Shown: one piece after another, positions 43,952-53,650 of the stretch
Layout: the number at the start of each line of letters is the position of its first letter
Position numbering within the stretch: the first letter of the stretch is position 1
Assembly (NCBI RefSeq): GCF_003234935.1
Contig: NZ_QKSB01000001.1
Location: 558,001 to 622,000 of the forward strand
DNA from: Putridiphycobacter roseus
GTDB taxonomy: Bacteria > Bacteroidota > Bacteroidia > Flavobacteriales_D > Crocinitomicaceae
Direction of reading: 5' to 3'
DNA: 64,000 nt
The notes under the pieces: generated by a model
What the model was told of the DNA's origin: nothing
Seen by the model: only the letters and a program-made list of their open reading frames with translations
The model's database searches: none
Program-made: the position numbers and the translations under genes

Positions 43952-44001
43952 CTTGACTTAGCTTATTTTAAGTTGTATTTAGTTCTCTGAAGAAAACATA
44001 T

Positions 44002-45297
44002 TTAATAATTTATTATTGATTTAACTTTTTCATTTTCTTGACTTCTTTCATTACTCCATAAATCAATAAAATCTTCTACATGGTCGCTTTCAGTTTCCCC
44101 TACGTAGCGGATTAGCATCTTCTCTGTGGCGTGACCAGTAACATACATTATTTGTTTATTGCTCATTTTATCATAATGATTAGTTGCAAAACTTCTTCTA
44201 CAAGTATGACTTCGGATTAACTCCCATTTTTCAAACGTTCCTGTCTCTTTTAAATGCGTATCTTTATTCTGCTTAGTACCTTTTACTTTATAAGTTAGCC
44301 CAACTAATTTACAAACTGTTTTAATATAATCATTAAACTTTACTGCTGAAATTGGTCTAGGGAAACCGTTAAGCCTATCAATAATCACTAGTACATCTTC
44401 ATGAATTGGAACTTTTACCTGTGTTCCCGTTTTACTTTGTGTGTATTGGATTATTCTATTGCCACTTTTGTGGGTTAATATATTGTCATTCGTTAAGTTC
44501 ATTAAGTCACCAACACGACAACCAGTCCAACAACCAACAATAAGCCAATCGCGGGCGTTTTCAAGATAACTTTTACCTTCAAAGTCTTTATTCTTTATTT
44601 GAGTAAGTTCGTTTACTGTAAGCGTTGTAAATAGTGTTTTCTCGGACGGTGCTTTAAAGTTAGATGAGAACACTTGTTCATTTACTTTAAACCCTCTATC
44701 TTTTGAATATCGACAAACGGCTTTAATGTTTTTCACGTCTTTACCTATGCTATTTAATGAAAGTCCTAAATTAGATTGTGCAAAGCTTTTATAGTTATCG
44801 TAAAAAGTTAAATCAATATCCACTAGAGAAAATTCAGCTCCTTTATACTCTTCAAATTTAACCAATCTCGCAATAGTGGTATTGTAATTTCTGATAGTAC
44901 CATCTGAAACTCCTTTTTTATTATTTCTAATTGAATCTGGAAGCCACTTCTTATAAGACTTAATTCTATCAATTAGCAAGTCAGAATCTTCACCAATATT
45001 TAAACCTTTCCAATCATTAATAACATTAGTAAGCCAGTCTTTATTGATAGCTTTCTTCTTGGTGACCGATTCGTTTCTTTTATTTAAAATTAATTCTTCA
45101 AGCCCTCTTAAATCATTTTCAAGGTTTACCTTATCTAAAAAGTCGGCTTTCTGCTTAATTCCTTTAACTCCCCAAAAATTTGGATTAATCGTTTTTGAAG
45201 TTGATAAAGTCAAATCAATATTCTTTCCATCTCTTAACCTTACATAAATATTTACGGGGTTGCTTTTGCCTTTAATTAGAAATTTAACAGTTGCCAT
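44002..45297 (-). CDS. Tyrosine recombinase (island integrase)
   Basis: 431 residues from ATG 45297, chosen over an ATG two codons upstream. Arm/core-binding SAM-like domain then catalytic domain: R in GCRVGDL (about 258), H-x-x-R in SHTCRRSF (about 362-365), H in GHATEKM (about 388) and Y in RYVGE (about 397), the complete R-K-H-R-H-Y layout. It would catalyse integration at the tRNA-Arg 3' end; the attachment site lies 200 bases away. The C-terminal lysine-rich tail is common. Confidence 0.92.
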   Translation of the reverse strand: MATVKFLIKGKSNPVNIYVRLRDGKNIDLTLSTSKTINPNFWGVKGIKQKADFLDKVNLENDLRGLEELILNKRNESVTKKKAINKDWLTNVINDWKGLNIGEDSDLLIDRIKSYKKWLPDSIRNNKKGVSDGTIRNYNTTIARLVKFEEYKGAEFSLVDIDLTFYDNYKSFAQSNLGLSLNSIGKDVKNIKAVCRYSKDRGFKVNEQVFSSNFKAPSEKTLFTTLTVNELTQIKNKDFEGKSYLENARDWLIVGCWTGCRVGDLMNLTNDNILTHKSGNRIIQYTQSKTGTQVKVPIHEDVLVIIDRLNGFPRPISAVKFNDYIKTVCKLVGLTYKVKGTKQNKDTHLKETGTFEKWELIRSHTCRRSFATNHYDKMSNKQIMYVTGHATEKMLIRYVGETESDHVEDFIDLWSNERSQENEKVKSIINY

Positions 45298-45497
45298 AAT
45301 CATTAATTTATAAAATCAAAGATAACAATTAAAAAAAGTCTTCCCCACCTTTTCCCCACCATTTATTTACTGATACTAATTTACACTAACTAATGCTAAC
45401 TAATCATAAAACACTATTATCTATATTAATGTAATGTTTTTACAGGGATAGGTAATATTTACAGGGATACAAAATATATCAAAATTAAGTAGGGATT
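45298..45497. other. Right-end noncoding region of the island
   Basis: 200 AT-rich bases upstream of the integrase start. Short direct repeats are visible (ACTAATTTACACTAACTAATGCTAACTAATC contains three copies of ACTAAT/CTAACT), possible integrase or excisionase binding sites. No gene. Confidence 0.4.
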
Positions 45498-45515
45498 AAT
45501 CCTGCTGGGGTCACT
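45498..45515 (+). repeat. Right attachment site (attR)
   Basis: Exact repeat of attL, AATCCTGCTGGGGTCACT. Confidence 0.9.
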
Positions 45516-45525
45516 AAGAATAAAA

Positions 45526-45556
45526 AAGCTAAGCGTGTAACGCTTGGTTTTTTTTG
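45526..45556 (+). terminator. Probable original terminator of tRNA-Arg
   Basis: Stem with AAGCG/CGCTT and G-U extensions (10 bp), loop TGTAA, then a long T-run. It lies right after attR, as expected if the island separated the tRNA from it. Confidence 0.8.
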
Positions 45557-45924
45557 TTTAGGAGCATTGAGACTCTAGTCTCAAAAGTGACTACACAAAA
45601 AAAAACATAAGCTTCTCTAAGAAGCTAGTTTTTTAATTCGGAATTAGGAGTACAAATGATCACGAGCCAAGCGAGTAACCCTTTGCATAAGCAATGAAAA
45701 TATCAAATTTAGCATGGCGCATCATACAATCTTAAACAAAAGCTTTCCGCTTCCGCGGGGAGCTTTTGTTATTTGAGGGAGCGAGTAGACAACAAAAGAT
45801 ATAAAATCGTAGATTTTAAAAGCTTTTATTCTACCGGAGCACAAAGGATCAAGAGCCAAGCGACTAATCTAAAAAAACAATAAAGCAGTTAAATTGAAAT
45901 AAGAATCAACGACAATTAATTAGA
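45557..45924. other. Noncoding hairpin and repeat region right of the island
   Basis: A second terminator-like hairpin AGCTTCT-CTA-AGAAGCT with T-run at 45610-45634. A long hairpin AACAAAAGCTTTCCGC-TTCC-GCGGGGAGCTTTTGTT (16-bp stem with G-U pairs) at 45735-45770. Two direct repeats (GGAG-ACAAA-GATCA-GAGCCAAGCGA type, 33 bases) at 45647-45679 and 45836-45868. No ORF. It may be a scar of earlier insertions at the tRNA. Confidence 0.6.
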
Positions 45925-47238
45925 TTATTTTTCTTTTAAAAAAATTTCACTTTTTAATTCTCTTCCAATCACCTTTTGAATAAAAAATTCGATAATGAAA
46001 GCAAGCGCAATTGCCATTAACAAGATAATTACGGTTAAGTAGCTTTCATCACTTTTATAATAAAGGAAAAAAGAAAGTACAAATGCACATGCCAAAAGGC
46101 CAGTCCAAATGGCCCATGGTTTAGCCCCCGTTTTTTGTAGTAATTTTAGATGACTGACATTAACTAAAATATAAATTAATAACATGATCGCACTTCCTAC
46201 ACTGGCTATACTACCTAAGTCAAGAAAAAGTGCCATCAACAATATTAGAGAGGCAGTAATAAGCAAACCTTCTGTACTTTTTTTCCATAACCTTCTTTCA
46301 AAAAAACTGGGTAATTCACCTCGTTTAGCAATCATATAACTAATATTGGCAGCACCGTATAATGAGGCATTGATAGCAGAAGCAGTAGACAATAGAGCTG
46401 CTATTGCCATTATTTTAAAACCAATATTACCTAAAATAGGTTTAGCTGCTTCAGCCAAGGCATAATCTTTAGCTTTTACAATTTCGGCGTACGGTAAATT
46501 ACCAACTACAGCAATTGAAATGAGTATATAAATAAAAATTACTATCGAAATACTTAGAAATATAGCACGGGGTAAATCCTTTTTTGGATTTGCCATATCC
46601 TCCACCGTATTACTAATTATTCCAAATCCTGTAAAGGCAAAAAAAACAACGCCAACTGCATTCATCACTGAAATGGAATTATTTAACCCACCAATTGGGG
46701 GAACCATTAACTCAGGTTGAATAAAAAAAAGTGCGACACAAGAAAAGACCAGTAATATTAAAAGCTTAATACTAACTATCCATTTTTCAAGATTTCCGAT
46801 CACGGATGACCCTAAAAAATTAAGTAAAGTAAAAAAAACTATGATCGCTGCTGTAAATAGCATAGCTTTTCCTTCTGTAAAACCATTAGGCATTATTGCT
46901 GCTGCATAATTCCCAAAAGCCTTTGCTACCATTGCAATTCCAGAAATTAAGGCAAACCAATACAAAATATTAAACGCACCTGAACTCACCCCAGTTCCGA
47001 ACCCTTGAATGATATACTCCACAGGCCCTCCCATGGAAGGAAAGCGCACCCCTAATTTACTATAGGAATAACCTAAGAATAACGTTACAATTCCAGCAAT
47101 TCCGAATGGAATATAAACCAGGTTACCCGCAATTGCGCTAGCGTCGCCTAAAAGTGCGAAAATACCAGCTCCAACCATGGCACCAACCCCCATAGATGCG
47201 GCAGATATAACAGACATTGACTTTTTGTTTTTACGCAT
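45925..47238 (-). CDS. APC-superfamily amino acid permease
   Basis: 437 residues with about twelve membrane helices. The first helix, AASMGVGAMVGAGIFALLG, contains the family's G-A/S-G helix-break; FFAFTGFGIISNTVEDMANPKKDLPRAI contains the typical ED-NP-KDLPRAI element. Substrate amino acid is not determinable. It lies in the stress/energy region but is separated by a divergent gene, so it is probably monocistronic. Confidence 0.9.
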   Translation of the reverse strand: MRKNKKSMSVISAASMGVGAMVGAGIFALLGDASAIAGNLVYIPFGIAGIVTLFLGYSYSKLGVRFPSMGGPVEYIIQGFGTGVSSGAFNILYWFALISGIAMVAKAFGNYAAAIMPNGFTEGKAMLFTAAIIVFFTLLNFLGSSVIGNLEKWIVSIKLLILLVFSCVALFFIQPELMVPPIGGLNNSISVMNAVGVVFFAFTGFGIISNTVEDMANPKKDLPRAIFLSISIVIFIYILISIAVVGNLPYAEIVKAKDYALAEAAKPILGNIGFKIMAIAALLSTASAINASLYGAANISYMIAKRGELPSFFERRLWKKSTEGLLITASLILLMALFLDLGSIASVGSAIMLLIYILVNVSHLKLLQKTGAKPWAIWTGLLACAFVLSFFLYYKSDESYLTVIILLMAIALAFIIEFFIQKVIGRELKSEIFLKEK

Positions 47239-47480
47239 GCTTACTATTTTTTACAAACAAATATTTTTAGAAAAATAATTAAAACAACAAGTATAAGTAG
47301 TATAAGGCAATTTCACCTCCTATTACCATTTTTATGATAAACACTGGATATATTTACAGAAAGTAAGAATACATTAGCTGTTAATAATAGGATAATTTTT
47401 TATTGTTTGTTAATAAGGCATGCTAAACCTATGTTTATTGCTAACTTTACCTGTATTCAATAGCAACAAATACTAACCAT

Positions 47481-48080
47481 ATGCGTCATTTTATTAAAAC
47501 GGTATTATTAGCCGCTTTCTTTTGTATTTCCTCTTCCCTGTATGGCAATACGCAGTTCTATAAAGTATTTATTGATGGCTATGAAGCAGGAACCTCTAAA
47601 ATTGTAAAAAGTATACTTGCAGATGGTTCAGAAAAAATTGAATTAACCTCCTTGATTGATATACATATATTGATACATATAAAACTAAAATTTACAGGTT
47701 ACATTATTAGAAAAAATAAAGTCCTACAAGAAGGATCATCCACTATTTACAATAATGGTAGTATACATTCCGCGACAAAAATATCTATCTTGGATGATTC
47801 CAACTACCATGTACTTGTGAATGACAATGCAAAAACAATTGCTAAAGAAAAAATGGCATTAACAGGATATGACATGTACTATTTTACACCTTCCAAAATA
47901 GAAGATGTATTTATGTTAAATGACGCAGAAATAAGTAAAATAACTAAACTAAATGAAAGCACTTATGAAATTGATGATGATGGCGTTAAAGTCACCTACA
48001 CTTATAATAAAAATGAAATAGCTAAAAGTGTTAAATTCTTTCATCAAATGTATAATGTAGAAATGAAATTAGAATCCTAA
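47481..48080 (+). CDS. DUF6134-like secreted protein
   Basis: 199 residues with a signal peptide (ending SSLYG). The mature part has an alternating beta pattern (FYKVFIDGYEAGTSKI, then KFTGYIIRKNKVLQEGSS), like secreted beta proteins of the DUF6134 group that are widespread in Bacteroidota. Function unknown. Lone plus-strand gene between minus-strand genes. Confidence 0.6.
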   Translation: MRHFIKTVLLAAFFCISSSLYGNTQFYKVFIDGYEAGTSKIVKSILADGSEKIELTSLIDIHILIHIKLKFTGYIIRKNKVLQEGSSTIYNNGSIHSATKISILDDSNYHVLVNDNAKTIAKEKMALTGYDMYYFTPSKIEDVFMLNDAEISKITKLNESTYEIDDDGVKVTYTYNKNEIAKSVKFFHQMYNVEMKLES

Positions 48081-48123
48081 TACTATCTACCATTCAACTA
48101 TTATTTGAAAAAAATACATCTCC

Positions 48124-48558
48124 TTATCTAAGCAAATAATCTAAAGAGAAAACATTCAAAGAAATTGGCATTAACAACAGGATTAATAACAAAATAAATC
48201 GAGAGTAAACTAAGCCAGTATTCCAAACACTATCTAAGTAAGAAAAAGTACCAATCAGCACTAAAAAGTGAATTCCTAACAAATATAATGTAGGTAAAGT
48301 AAACAACCCGACAATCAATAATAATCCAGCTATTAATTCTAAATAGGAAGAAAAATAGATAGCACTTTTCACCAATGGCCTTGGAATATTTTTTGATTTA
48401 TCACCATAGTATATTTCTGAACAAACTACCGAAAGCTTAATGTTGAAAATCTTATCATAAGCTTGAAAGAAAAACAATAACCCTAAAGCAATTCTTACCA
48501 ATGAAAAAGTAAAAAAAGTGGTGTTTTCTTCTAAAAACAACAATAATGAATCATACAT
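48124..48558 (-). CDS. DoxX-like membrane protein
   Basis: 144 residues with four membrane helices. FSLVRIALGLLFFFQAYDKI and YLELIAGLLLIVGL match the DoxX/DUF417 pattern. Role unclear; DoxX-like proteins have been linked to redox and sulfur stress. The gene follows the UspA gene by 19 bases and precedes no other gene. Confidence 0.78.
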   Translation of the reverse strand: MYDSLLLFLEENTTFFTFSLVRIALGLLFFFQAYDKIFNIKLSVVCSEIYYGDKSKNIPRPLVKSAIYFSSYLELIAGLLLIVGLFTLPTLYLLGIHFLVLIGTFSYLDSVWNTGLVYSRFILLLILLLMPISLNVFSLDYLLR

Positions 48559-48577
48559 AAGCTATGTTTTTAAGTGT

Positions 48578-49396
48578 TTATTTTTTAAGTGCTATTAAAG
48601 GGATATGTGTTCTATCTAAAAGCATATTTGTAATACTCTGTGTAAATAATTTTTCAAAGAAACTATGGTTATTGGGGCTCGTGATAATCATGTCCATTTC
48701 ATAATTTTCGGCAAACTCTAATATTTGATTATCTATAGAAGCTTTTGAACTTTTTTTAGTCTTTGTATTTACTTTAATATGTTCATTAATTTGTAAAAGC
48801 GCTTCTCTTAAGATTAAAAAATCTGATTCCTGAATATCTACAGTATCATCAATGTGAAAAAGGGTAATATTTAATGCCTTATTCTTTAATTCACTTAACA
48901 ACCCAATCAACTGCTCTTTTATTTGCGCATAATTTTTATCCATGGCAATTAAAACATTAATTGGCGATCTTAACTTCGTAACAACGGGTACAACTAACAC
49001 AGGTATATTACTATATTTAAGCACTGCTCTTGCGCTTGTACCTATTAATTTTTCGTATAAATTAGCAGACCCATTAGCACCAATTCCAATCAATTCGTAA
49101 TTTTTCAATTTTAATTCGTGCTCAATTACTGTTACTAAATTTCCTGTCTCTGCAATACAGTCCATTTTTAAACCTTTATACTTTTCGATTAGTTTAGATT
49201 GCAAAATCAATAGCTCTTTTTGATTATAAGCAATCATCTCTTCAAAAAAAGAATCGTCAAAAGTGGCTCCTGCTCTTTTAATATTTTGTGCATTTAAGAG
49301 TTTATATTCTTTTCCTTCAGTACCGAAGGAATTAATAATATAATGAATGGCTTTTTCCGCACCATATGAAAAGTCAGTGGTCAATAGAATGTTCAT
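48578..49396 (-). CDS. Tandem universal stress protein
   Basis: 272 residues, two UspA-like domains. The first has LLTTDFSYGAEKAIHYI and GIGANGSANLYEKLIGTSARAVLKYSNIPVLVVP; the second is more diverged but keeps MIITSPNNHSFFEKL and SITNMLLDRTHIPLIAL. Cytosolic nucleotide-binding protein. It lies downstream of NhaA with a 215-base gap, so it may have its own promoter. Confidence 0.85.
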   Translation of the reverse strand: MNILLTTDFSYGAEKAIHYIINSFGTEGKEYKLLNAQNIKRAGATFDDSFFEEMIAYNQKELLILQSKLIEKYKGLKMDCIAETGNLVTVIEHELKLKNYELIGIGANGSANLYEKLIGTSARAVLKYSNIPVLVVPVVTKLRSPINVLIAMDKNYAQIKEQLIGLLSELKNKALNITLFHIDDTVDIQESDFLILREALLQINEHIKVNTKTKKSSKASIDNQILEFAENYEMDMIITSPNNHSFFEKLFTQSITNMLLDRTHIPLIALKK

Positions 49397-49611
49397 ACTT
49401 TTAATCTTTGTTTCAAATAAAGATAGGTATTTAACCTTAAAAAAAAGGTGGACATATCATTTTAAAACTTGATTTTCATCAATATTAGACATCTATATAT
49501 TGAAATATATCCAAATTCATTTTATTAAGTCTCACTTACAAAGCAATAATTAAACGCCATGCGTTTCCCGCCTTAAAATAGAGTAAACATAGGACATGCA
49601 TTAAATATAGC

Positions 49612-50913
49612 TTAGGAAACATCAAATCCCTTCTCGTCATATTGCTTCACTTTAAATCGCAAGATATAGTAGCCAATAAAGCCACTTACAATGGAAGCCA
49701 GGAGAATAGATATTTTCGCATATTCCAATAATTTTTCATCTGTGTAAGATAAATTGGCGATAAATAAAGACATAGTAAATCCAATTCCAGCCAAAAACCC
49801 AACTCCAATAATAGTCATCCAAAGGTTAATGGGTGTATTTTTTTCCTTGATGGTGAGCTTATACATTATCCAAAAACTCACGGTGATCCCTAAGGGTTTC
49901 CCAATTAACAAACCTAAAAATACCCCCCAACTTATGGTAGAAACAAGGGCATTATTGAGAATATCACTATCCAAGAAAATTCCTGCATTTACAAAAGCAA
50001 AAAGAGGCATAATGATAAAGTAAACCAAATTATGTAGTCTTCTTTCAAGTCGCTTTAGTGGAGACTCAATTTCTAACCTCATCTTGTTTAAATTTAGGTG
50101 GGCATCTTTCATAGTGACTGGAGAATCCTTTTCTTTGGCTTTTAAATAAAAATCAAATCCTTGGGTAGCACTTTCTTTAATTTCTTCTATGGTCCAATCT
50201 CTTTTTAAAGGAATAGTAAAAGCCAAAATCACACCAGCCAAAGTAGCGTGTACTCCCGAGGCCAATACAGCCCACCACAGGAAAAAACCTACCGCTAAAT
50301 AAGGCGCCAAATGATAAACATTTTTATAATTAAAATATACCAAAACCAAAGTAAAAATAACAGCCAGTGATAATGCCAACACATTTATTTCATCAGTATA
50401 AAAAAATGCAATTACTAAAACTGCAATTAAATCATCTACTACAGCCACAGTCGTGATAAATACTTTTACCCAAGAAGGAACACGCGATCCAATAATGGCG
50501 AGTATTCCTATTACAAAAGCAATATCAGTAGCCATGGGTATTGCCCAGCCATCAATATTTCCTGAATTTTTATTCAGGAAATAAAACACTATAGCAGGAA
50601 CAATCACACCTCCAATTGCTGTAACGGTGGGGAAAAGTGCCGACTTGATTGAATTTAATTTTCCAAACTTTAATTCACTCTTTATTTCTAATCCAACTAA
50701 AAGAAAAAATATTGCCATCAAGCCATCATTGATCCAATGTTCTAAGGAATGAGTAATATTAAAACTATCGACAAATCCAAATGTAAAATCCAAATGCATG
50801 AATTGATGATAGTACGAACTTAAAGAAGAGTTAGCCACTATTAACGCTGCAATAGTGGCTATAAATAAAAGTATTCCTGCTGAAGACTGTTTTTGAAAAA
50901 AATTTGATTTCAT
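49612..50913 (-). CDS. nhaA: Na+/H+ antiporter NhaA
   Basis: 433 residues, about twelve helices. GWAIPMATDIAFVIGI and the paired aspartates in AVVDDLIAV (about 158-159) are the ion-binding site of NhaA. It exchanges sodium for protons, giving sodium and pH tolerance. It lies 43 bases after a UspA gene and is the last member of the probable sigma-54 operon. Salt handling fits a marine or brackish organism, although NhaA is widespread. Confidence 0.93.
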   Translation of the reverse strand: MKSNFFQKQSSAGILLFIATIAALIVANSSLSSYYHQFMHLDFTFGFVDSFNITHSLEHWINDGLMAIFFLLVGLEIKSELKFGKLNSIKSALFPTVTAIGGVIVPAIVFYFLNKNSGNIDGWAIPMATDIAFVIGILAIIGSRVPSWVKVFITTVAVVDDLIAVLVIAFFYTDEINVLALSLAVIFTLVLVYFNYKNVYHLAPYLAVGFFLWWAVLASGVHATLAGVILAFTIPLKRDWTIEEIKESATQGFDFYLKAKEKDSPVTMKDAHLNLNKMRLEIESPLKRLERRLHNLVYFIIMPLFAFVNAGIFLDSDILNNALVSTISWGVFLGLLIGKPLGITVSFWIMYKLTIKEKNTPINLWMTIIGVGFLAGIGFTMSLFIANLSYTDEKLLEYAKISILLASIVSGFIGYYILRFKVKQYDEKGFDVS

Positions 50914-50956
50914 TTAATTGGATTCCATTTATGTGTTTAAAACTTTATCAACATGT

Positions 50957-51763
50957 TTATTTTGAACGTAACACTAATATTGGTATGCTTGCTTTAAAAG
51001 TGAGTGAGGTGGAAACACTTTCTTGGAAAATATTTTCAAAAAAACTTCTCTTTTTACGCACCAAAACCAATAAACTACTCTTATGGTGATTCGTATATAA
51101 TTCCAGCGTGGTTGGTACATTATCGCCCTCAATTTCTTTATAAAGCAGCTTAATTTTCTGAAATTGACTTATTGGTAAAATTTTATTCGGTTTTTTAAAA
51201 TTCTTTAATACATGAATAATATTGATGATTTGTTGATGACCTGCCTGCACGATTTGTTCCATCATATTCAGGTCTCCTGCTTTAATCTCAGATCCATTAT
51301 CAATGGCACAGCAAATGGTATTCGACAAAGAAAAAGCAGCATTGCTGGGCACGACTAAAATGGTACTATGAGTAACATGCATTAAACGACTTACATTACT
51401 GCCGAAAAATTTACCGCCCATTCCACTTCTACCTTGTGTACCCATAACAATAAGGTTAGATACTGATGTAGCATTGAGTGCATTGATGTATTCAAAAAGA
51501 GACCCTCCTATACATAAAGCTTTGATTTTGATCGTACTTTCTTTACATTGCATAAGTTTTGTTACCAAGAGCTCCATTTCGTCCTCTTTCGATTCCATGG
51601 TCTCCGACACTGACAAAGCGCTAGTATTAAGGCCATTTGGATAATTTTCAAAAGCATGAAGCAATACCAATTCTGCATCTAATATTTTACAATATTCAAT
51701 GGCATGCATGGTTGCATTCCATGCAGTTTTAGAAAAATTTGTAGGAACAATTACCTGCTTCAT
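50957..51763 (-). CDS. Universal stress protein, tandem UspA
   Basis: 268 residues, two UspA domains. VPTNFSKTAWNATMHAIEYCKIL begins the first domain, and the nucleotide-binding signature GTQGRSGMGGKFFGSNVSRLMHVTHSTILVVPS (G-x2-G-x9-G-S/T) is complete there. The second domain is shorter and lacks a full nucleotide loop, ending in ILVLRSK. Lies 26 bases after the GreA/Rnk-like gene, in the same apparent operon as NhaA and transhydrogenase. Confidence 0.87.
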   Translation of the reverse strand: MKQVIVPTNFSKTAWNATMHAIEYCKILDAELVLLHAFENYPNGLNTSALSVSETMESKEDEMELLVTKLMQCKESTIKIKALCIGGSLFEYINALNATSVSNLIVMGTQGRSGMGGKFFGSNVSRLMHVTHSTILVVPSNAAFSLSNTICCAIDNGSEIKAGDLNMMEQIVQAGHQQIINIIHVLKNFKKPNKILPISQFQKIKLLYKEIEGDNVPTTLELYTNHHKSSLLVLVRKKRSFFENIFQESVSTSLTFKASIPILVLRSK

Positions 51764-51789
51764 TATTAAATATTTTTAAGTTTAACGCG

Positions 51790-52209
51790 TTAAGGTCGCA
51801 AAAGAGATTTAGGAATATGATTGCTCATTTTAGACACCTTAATAATCTCTACATATTCTAGAGCATTTAAAAAAAACCACCCTACTGTATCACCTTCTTT
51901 GTTACCATAAATAGCACTTCCTACCGAAGAAAAAACGGATAGTTTATTGGATTGAATATCCGCCTCTTCTGGTAAAACTATTTGTAAGCCATATTTAAAG
52001 CCAAAAGAGGTTTTGATGGTTACAATCGAATTCAATTGCACGTAATTATCTGTCAGCTCTGTCCCTTCAAATAATGCCGCTTTTTCTAATTTCTCTTTTA
52101 ATAATAAGATACTTTTCTTTTTATCCTTGTCCACAGGCTTTTCCAACACCACCCTATCTAAAAGATAATTTCTTTGCTCTTTTCTTAATTTCACCTTTTC
52201 AAATGCCAT
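51790..52209 (-). CDS. GreA/Rnk-like C-terminal-domain protein
   Basis: 139 residues. The C-terminal 70 residues (VQLNSIVTIKTSFGFKYGLQIVLPEEADIQ; SSVGSAIYGNKEGDTVGW) match the GreA/GreB C-terminal domain that binds the RNA polymerase secondary channel region, without the N-terminal coiled coil; such proteins (Rnk or GreA-like) modulate transcription. It sits between pntB and a UspA gene. Confidence 0.72.
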   Translation of the reverse strand: MAFEKVKLRKEQRNYLLDRVVLEKPVDKDKKKSILLLKEKLEKAALFEGTELTDNYVQLNSIVTIKTSFGFKYGLQIVLPEEADIQSNKLSVFSSVGSAIYGNKEGDTVGWFFLNALEYVEIIKVSKMSNHIPKSLLRP

Positions 52210-52261
52210 TATTTTGTATTATTTAATGAAAATAACCTTTCTAATTTTTATCTCTTTTTTA

Positions 52262-53650
52262 CTACATTTTTAGTTCTGTTAAAATCCGATCAATTGCTTC
52301 TTTTGCATCTACAAAAAGCATTTCAGCAGTTGCGTGTTCAAAAAGTGGGTTTTTGATCCCGGCATAACCTGGACTTAAACTCCTTTTTACAATCACTACT
52401 TTTTTTGATTTGTAGGTTTGAACAATCGGCATTCCATGAATAGATGAATCAGAATCATTTTCTGCCGCGGTATTGACCACATCATTTGCACCAATAACCA
52501 AGCACAAATCAGTTTCTGACAAGTAATCATTTCCTTTGTCAAGGTCTAGAATATCGGCATATTCAATCCCAGCTTCTGCAAGCAATACATTCATATGACC
52601 AGGCATCCTTCCGGCAACGGGGTGAATGACAAATTTCAATTCAATGTCCATGGCATTCAACTCATCTTTTAACTCGCGACAAAGCTTTTGTGCTTTGGCT
52701 ACTGCAAGTCCGAAACCAGGCACGATTACTACTTTTTTCACCAAGGTTAAGTCAGCAGCAACTTTTACCGGAGAAGTTTCTCGAAGTACCTCATAATTGG
52801 TCGCTTCATCTGAGGATACTGCTTTTGCGGTTGGTCCTAAAAATACTTTTAAAATGGAGGTATTCATTGCGCCACACATTTGAACGGTGAGTATAATACC
52901 CGTAGCGCCAACAAAAACACCGGAGAGTATCATGATTGCACTTTCGAAATAGATACCTGAAATAACTGTCAACACCCCAGTAAGTCCATTCAAAATGGAG
53001 ATTAAAATAGGCATGTCTCCTCCGCCTACTCCATTCGCAAAGAAAACACCATGTATTAAACTAAAAGTGATCAATAAACCTACAAGCAACATGTACGTGT
53101 TTATGTTTGGATAAAAAAGTAATACAAAAATTAACAAGACACTAATCACCAGAGAAACGACACTATAAGTGCCGTTATGAGGAATGTACTTTTTAAACTT
53201 TCCGCCCAACTTTAAGAAAGCAATAAAACTGGCAGAGAAAGTAAGGAAACCTAAAAACACGGAGACTAAAAGAATCGCACTACTTAATGCATCAGAAACC
53301 AAGCTAAAATTAAGTGTACCCACCAATCCTATTAAACCTGCTGCCAAACCTCCAAACCCATTAAAAAGCGAGACAAGCTCTGGCATTTTTGTCAATTGAA
53401 AGCCAAAAGATATTTTTTTACCAATTACTGTCCCTACAATTAACAATCCGAAAATGAGCAATAAATTATTCCACTGCATCCCATTTTCAATACTACTTTG
53501 TATCAAAATTGTACTGACAATTGCGACAATCATTCCCACCACCAGCAGGAAGTTTCCAAAAACTGCTTTTTTTGGATTTCCCATAATCATCATGCCCATT
53601 AAAAAGGATGCTGTTGCGGCAAAAATTCCGATATTACCTGTTAAAATCAT
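52262..53650 (-). CDS. pntB: NAD(P) transhydrogenase beta subunit
   Basis: Membrane subunit carrying the NADP(H) site. About eight helices, then domain III with IVPGFGLAVAKAQ (nucleotide loop), RMPGHMNVLLAEAG and LVIGANDVVNTAAEND, which ends the NADP domain. 462 residues. It overlaps the small alpha-2 gene by 17 bases. Part of the proton-translocating NAD(P) transhydrogenase. Confidence 0.94.
   Translation of the reverse strand: MILTGNIGIFAATASFLMGMMIMGNPKKAVFGNFLLVVGMIVAIVSTILIQSSIENGMQWNNLLLIFGLLIVGTVIGKKISFGFQLTKMPELVSLFNGFGGLAAGLIGLVGTLNFSLVSDALSSAILLVSVFLGFLTFSASFIAFLKLGGKFKKYIPHNGTYSVVSLVISVLLIFVLLFYPNINTYMLLVGLLITFSLIHGVFFANGVGGGDMPILISILNGLTGVLTVISGIYFESAIMILSGVFVGATGIILTVQMCGAMNTSILKVFLGPTAKAVSSDEATNYEVLRETSPVKVAADLTLVKKVVIVPGFGLAVAKAQKLCRELKDELNAMDIELKFVIHPVAGRMPGHMNVLLAEAGIEYADILDLDKGNDYLSETDLCLVIGANDVVNTAAENDSDSSIHGMPIVQTYKSKKVVIVKRSLSPGYAGIKNPLFEHATAEMLFVDAKEAIDRILTELKM

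Larger units (their letters stand above)
34805..45515. mobile_element. Integrative genomic island in tRNA-Arg, about 10.7 kb
   Basis: Bounded by the 18-bp direct repeats, with a tyrosine recombinase as the last gene before the right repeat. Cargo: DUF3800 plus small RNase-like gene, small RNA candidate, zinc-ribbon protein, repeat field, Panacea/PemK-like pair, TM protein, two lipoproteins, zinc-ribbon-like protein, possible replication initiator, excisionase-like HTH, one unknown. No capsid, terminase, relaxase or transfer genes are seen, so it is a satellite or small integrative element rather than a complete phage or conjugative element. Confidence 0.9.

Noticed and set aside
34805-45515. 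Complete prophage or conjugative transposon
   Set aside because: No terminase, capsid, portal, tail, relaxase or type IV secretion genes; only an integrase, an HTH and a possible Rep.
47295-47315. Second sigma-54 promoter upstream of the amino acid permease (GG-N10-GC spacing on the minus strand)
   Set aside because: The -12 part TTGCC is good but the -24 part reads AGGAGG rather than TGGCA, so the match is not convincing.
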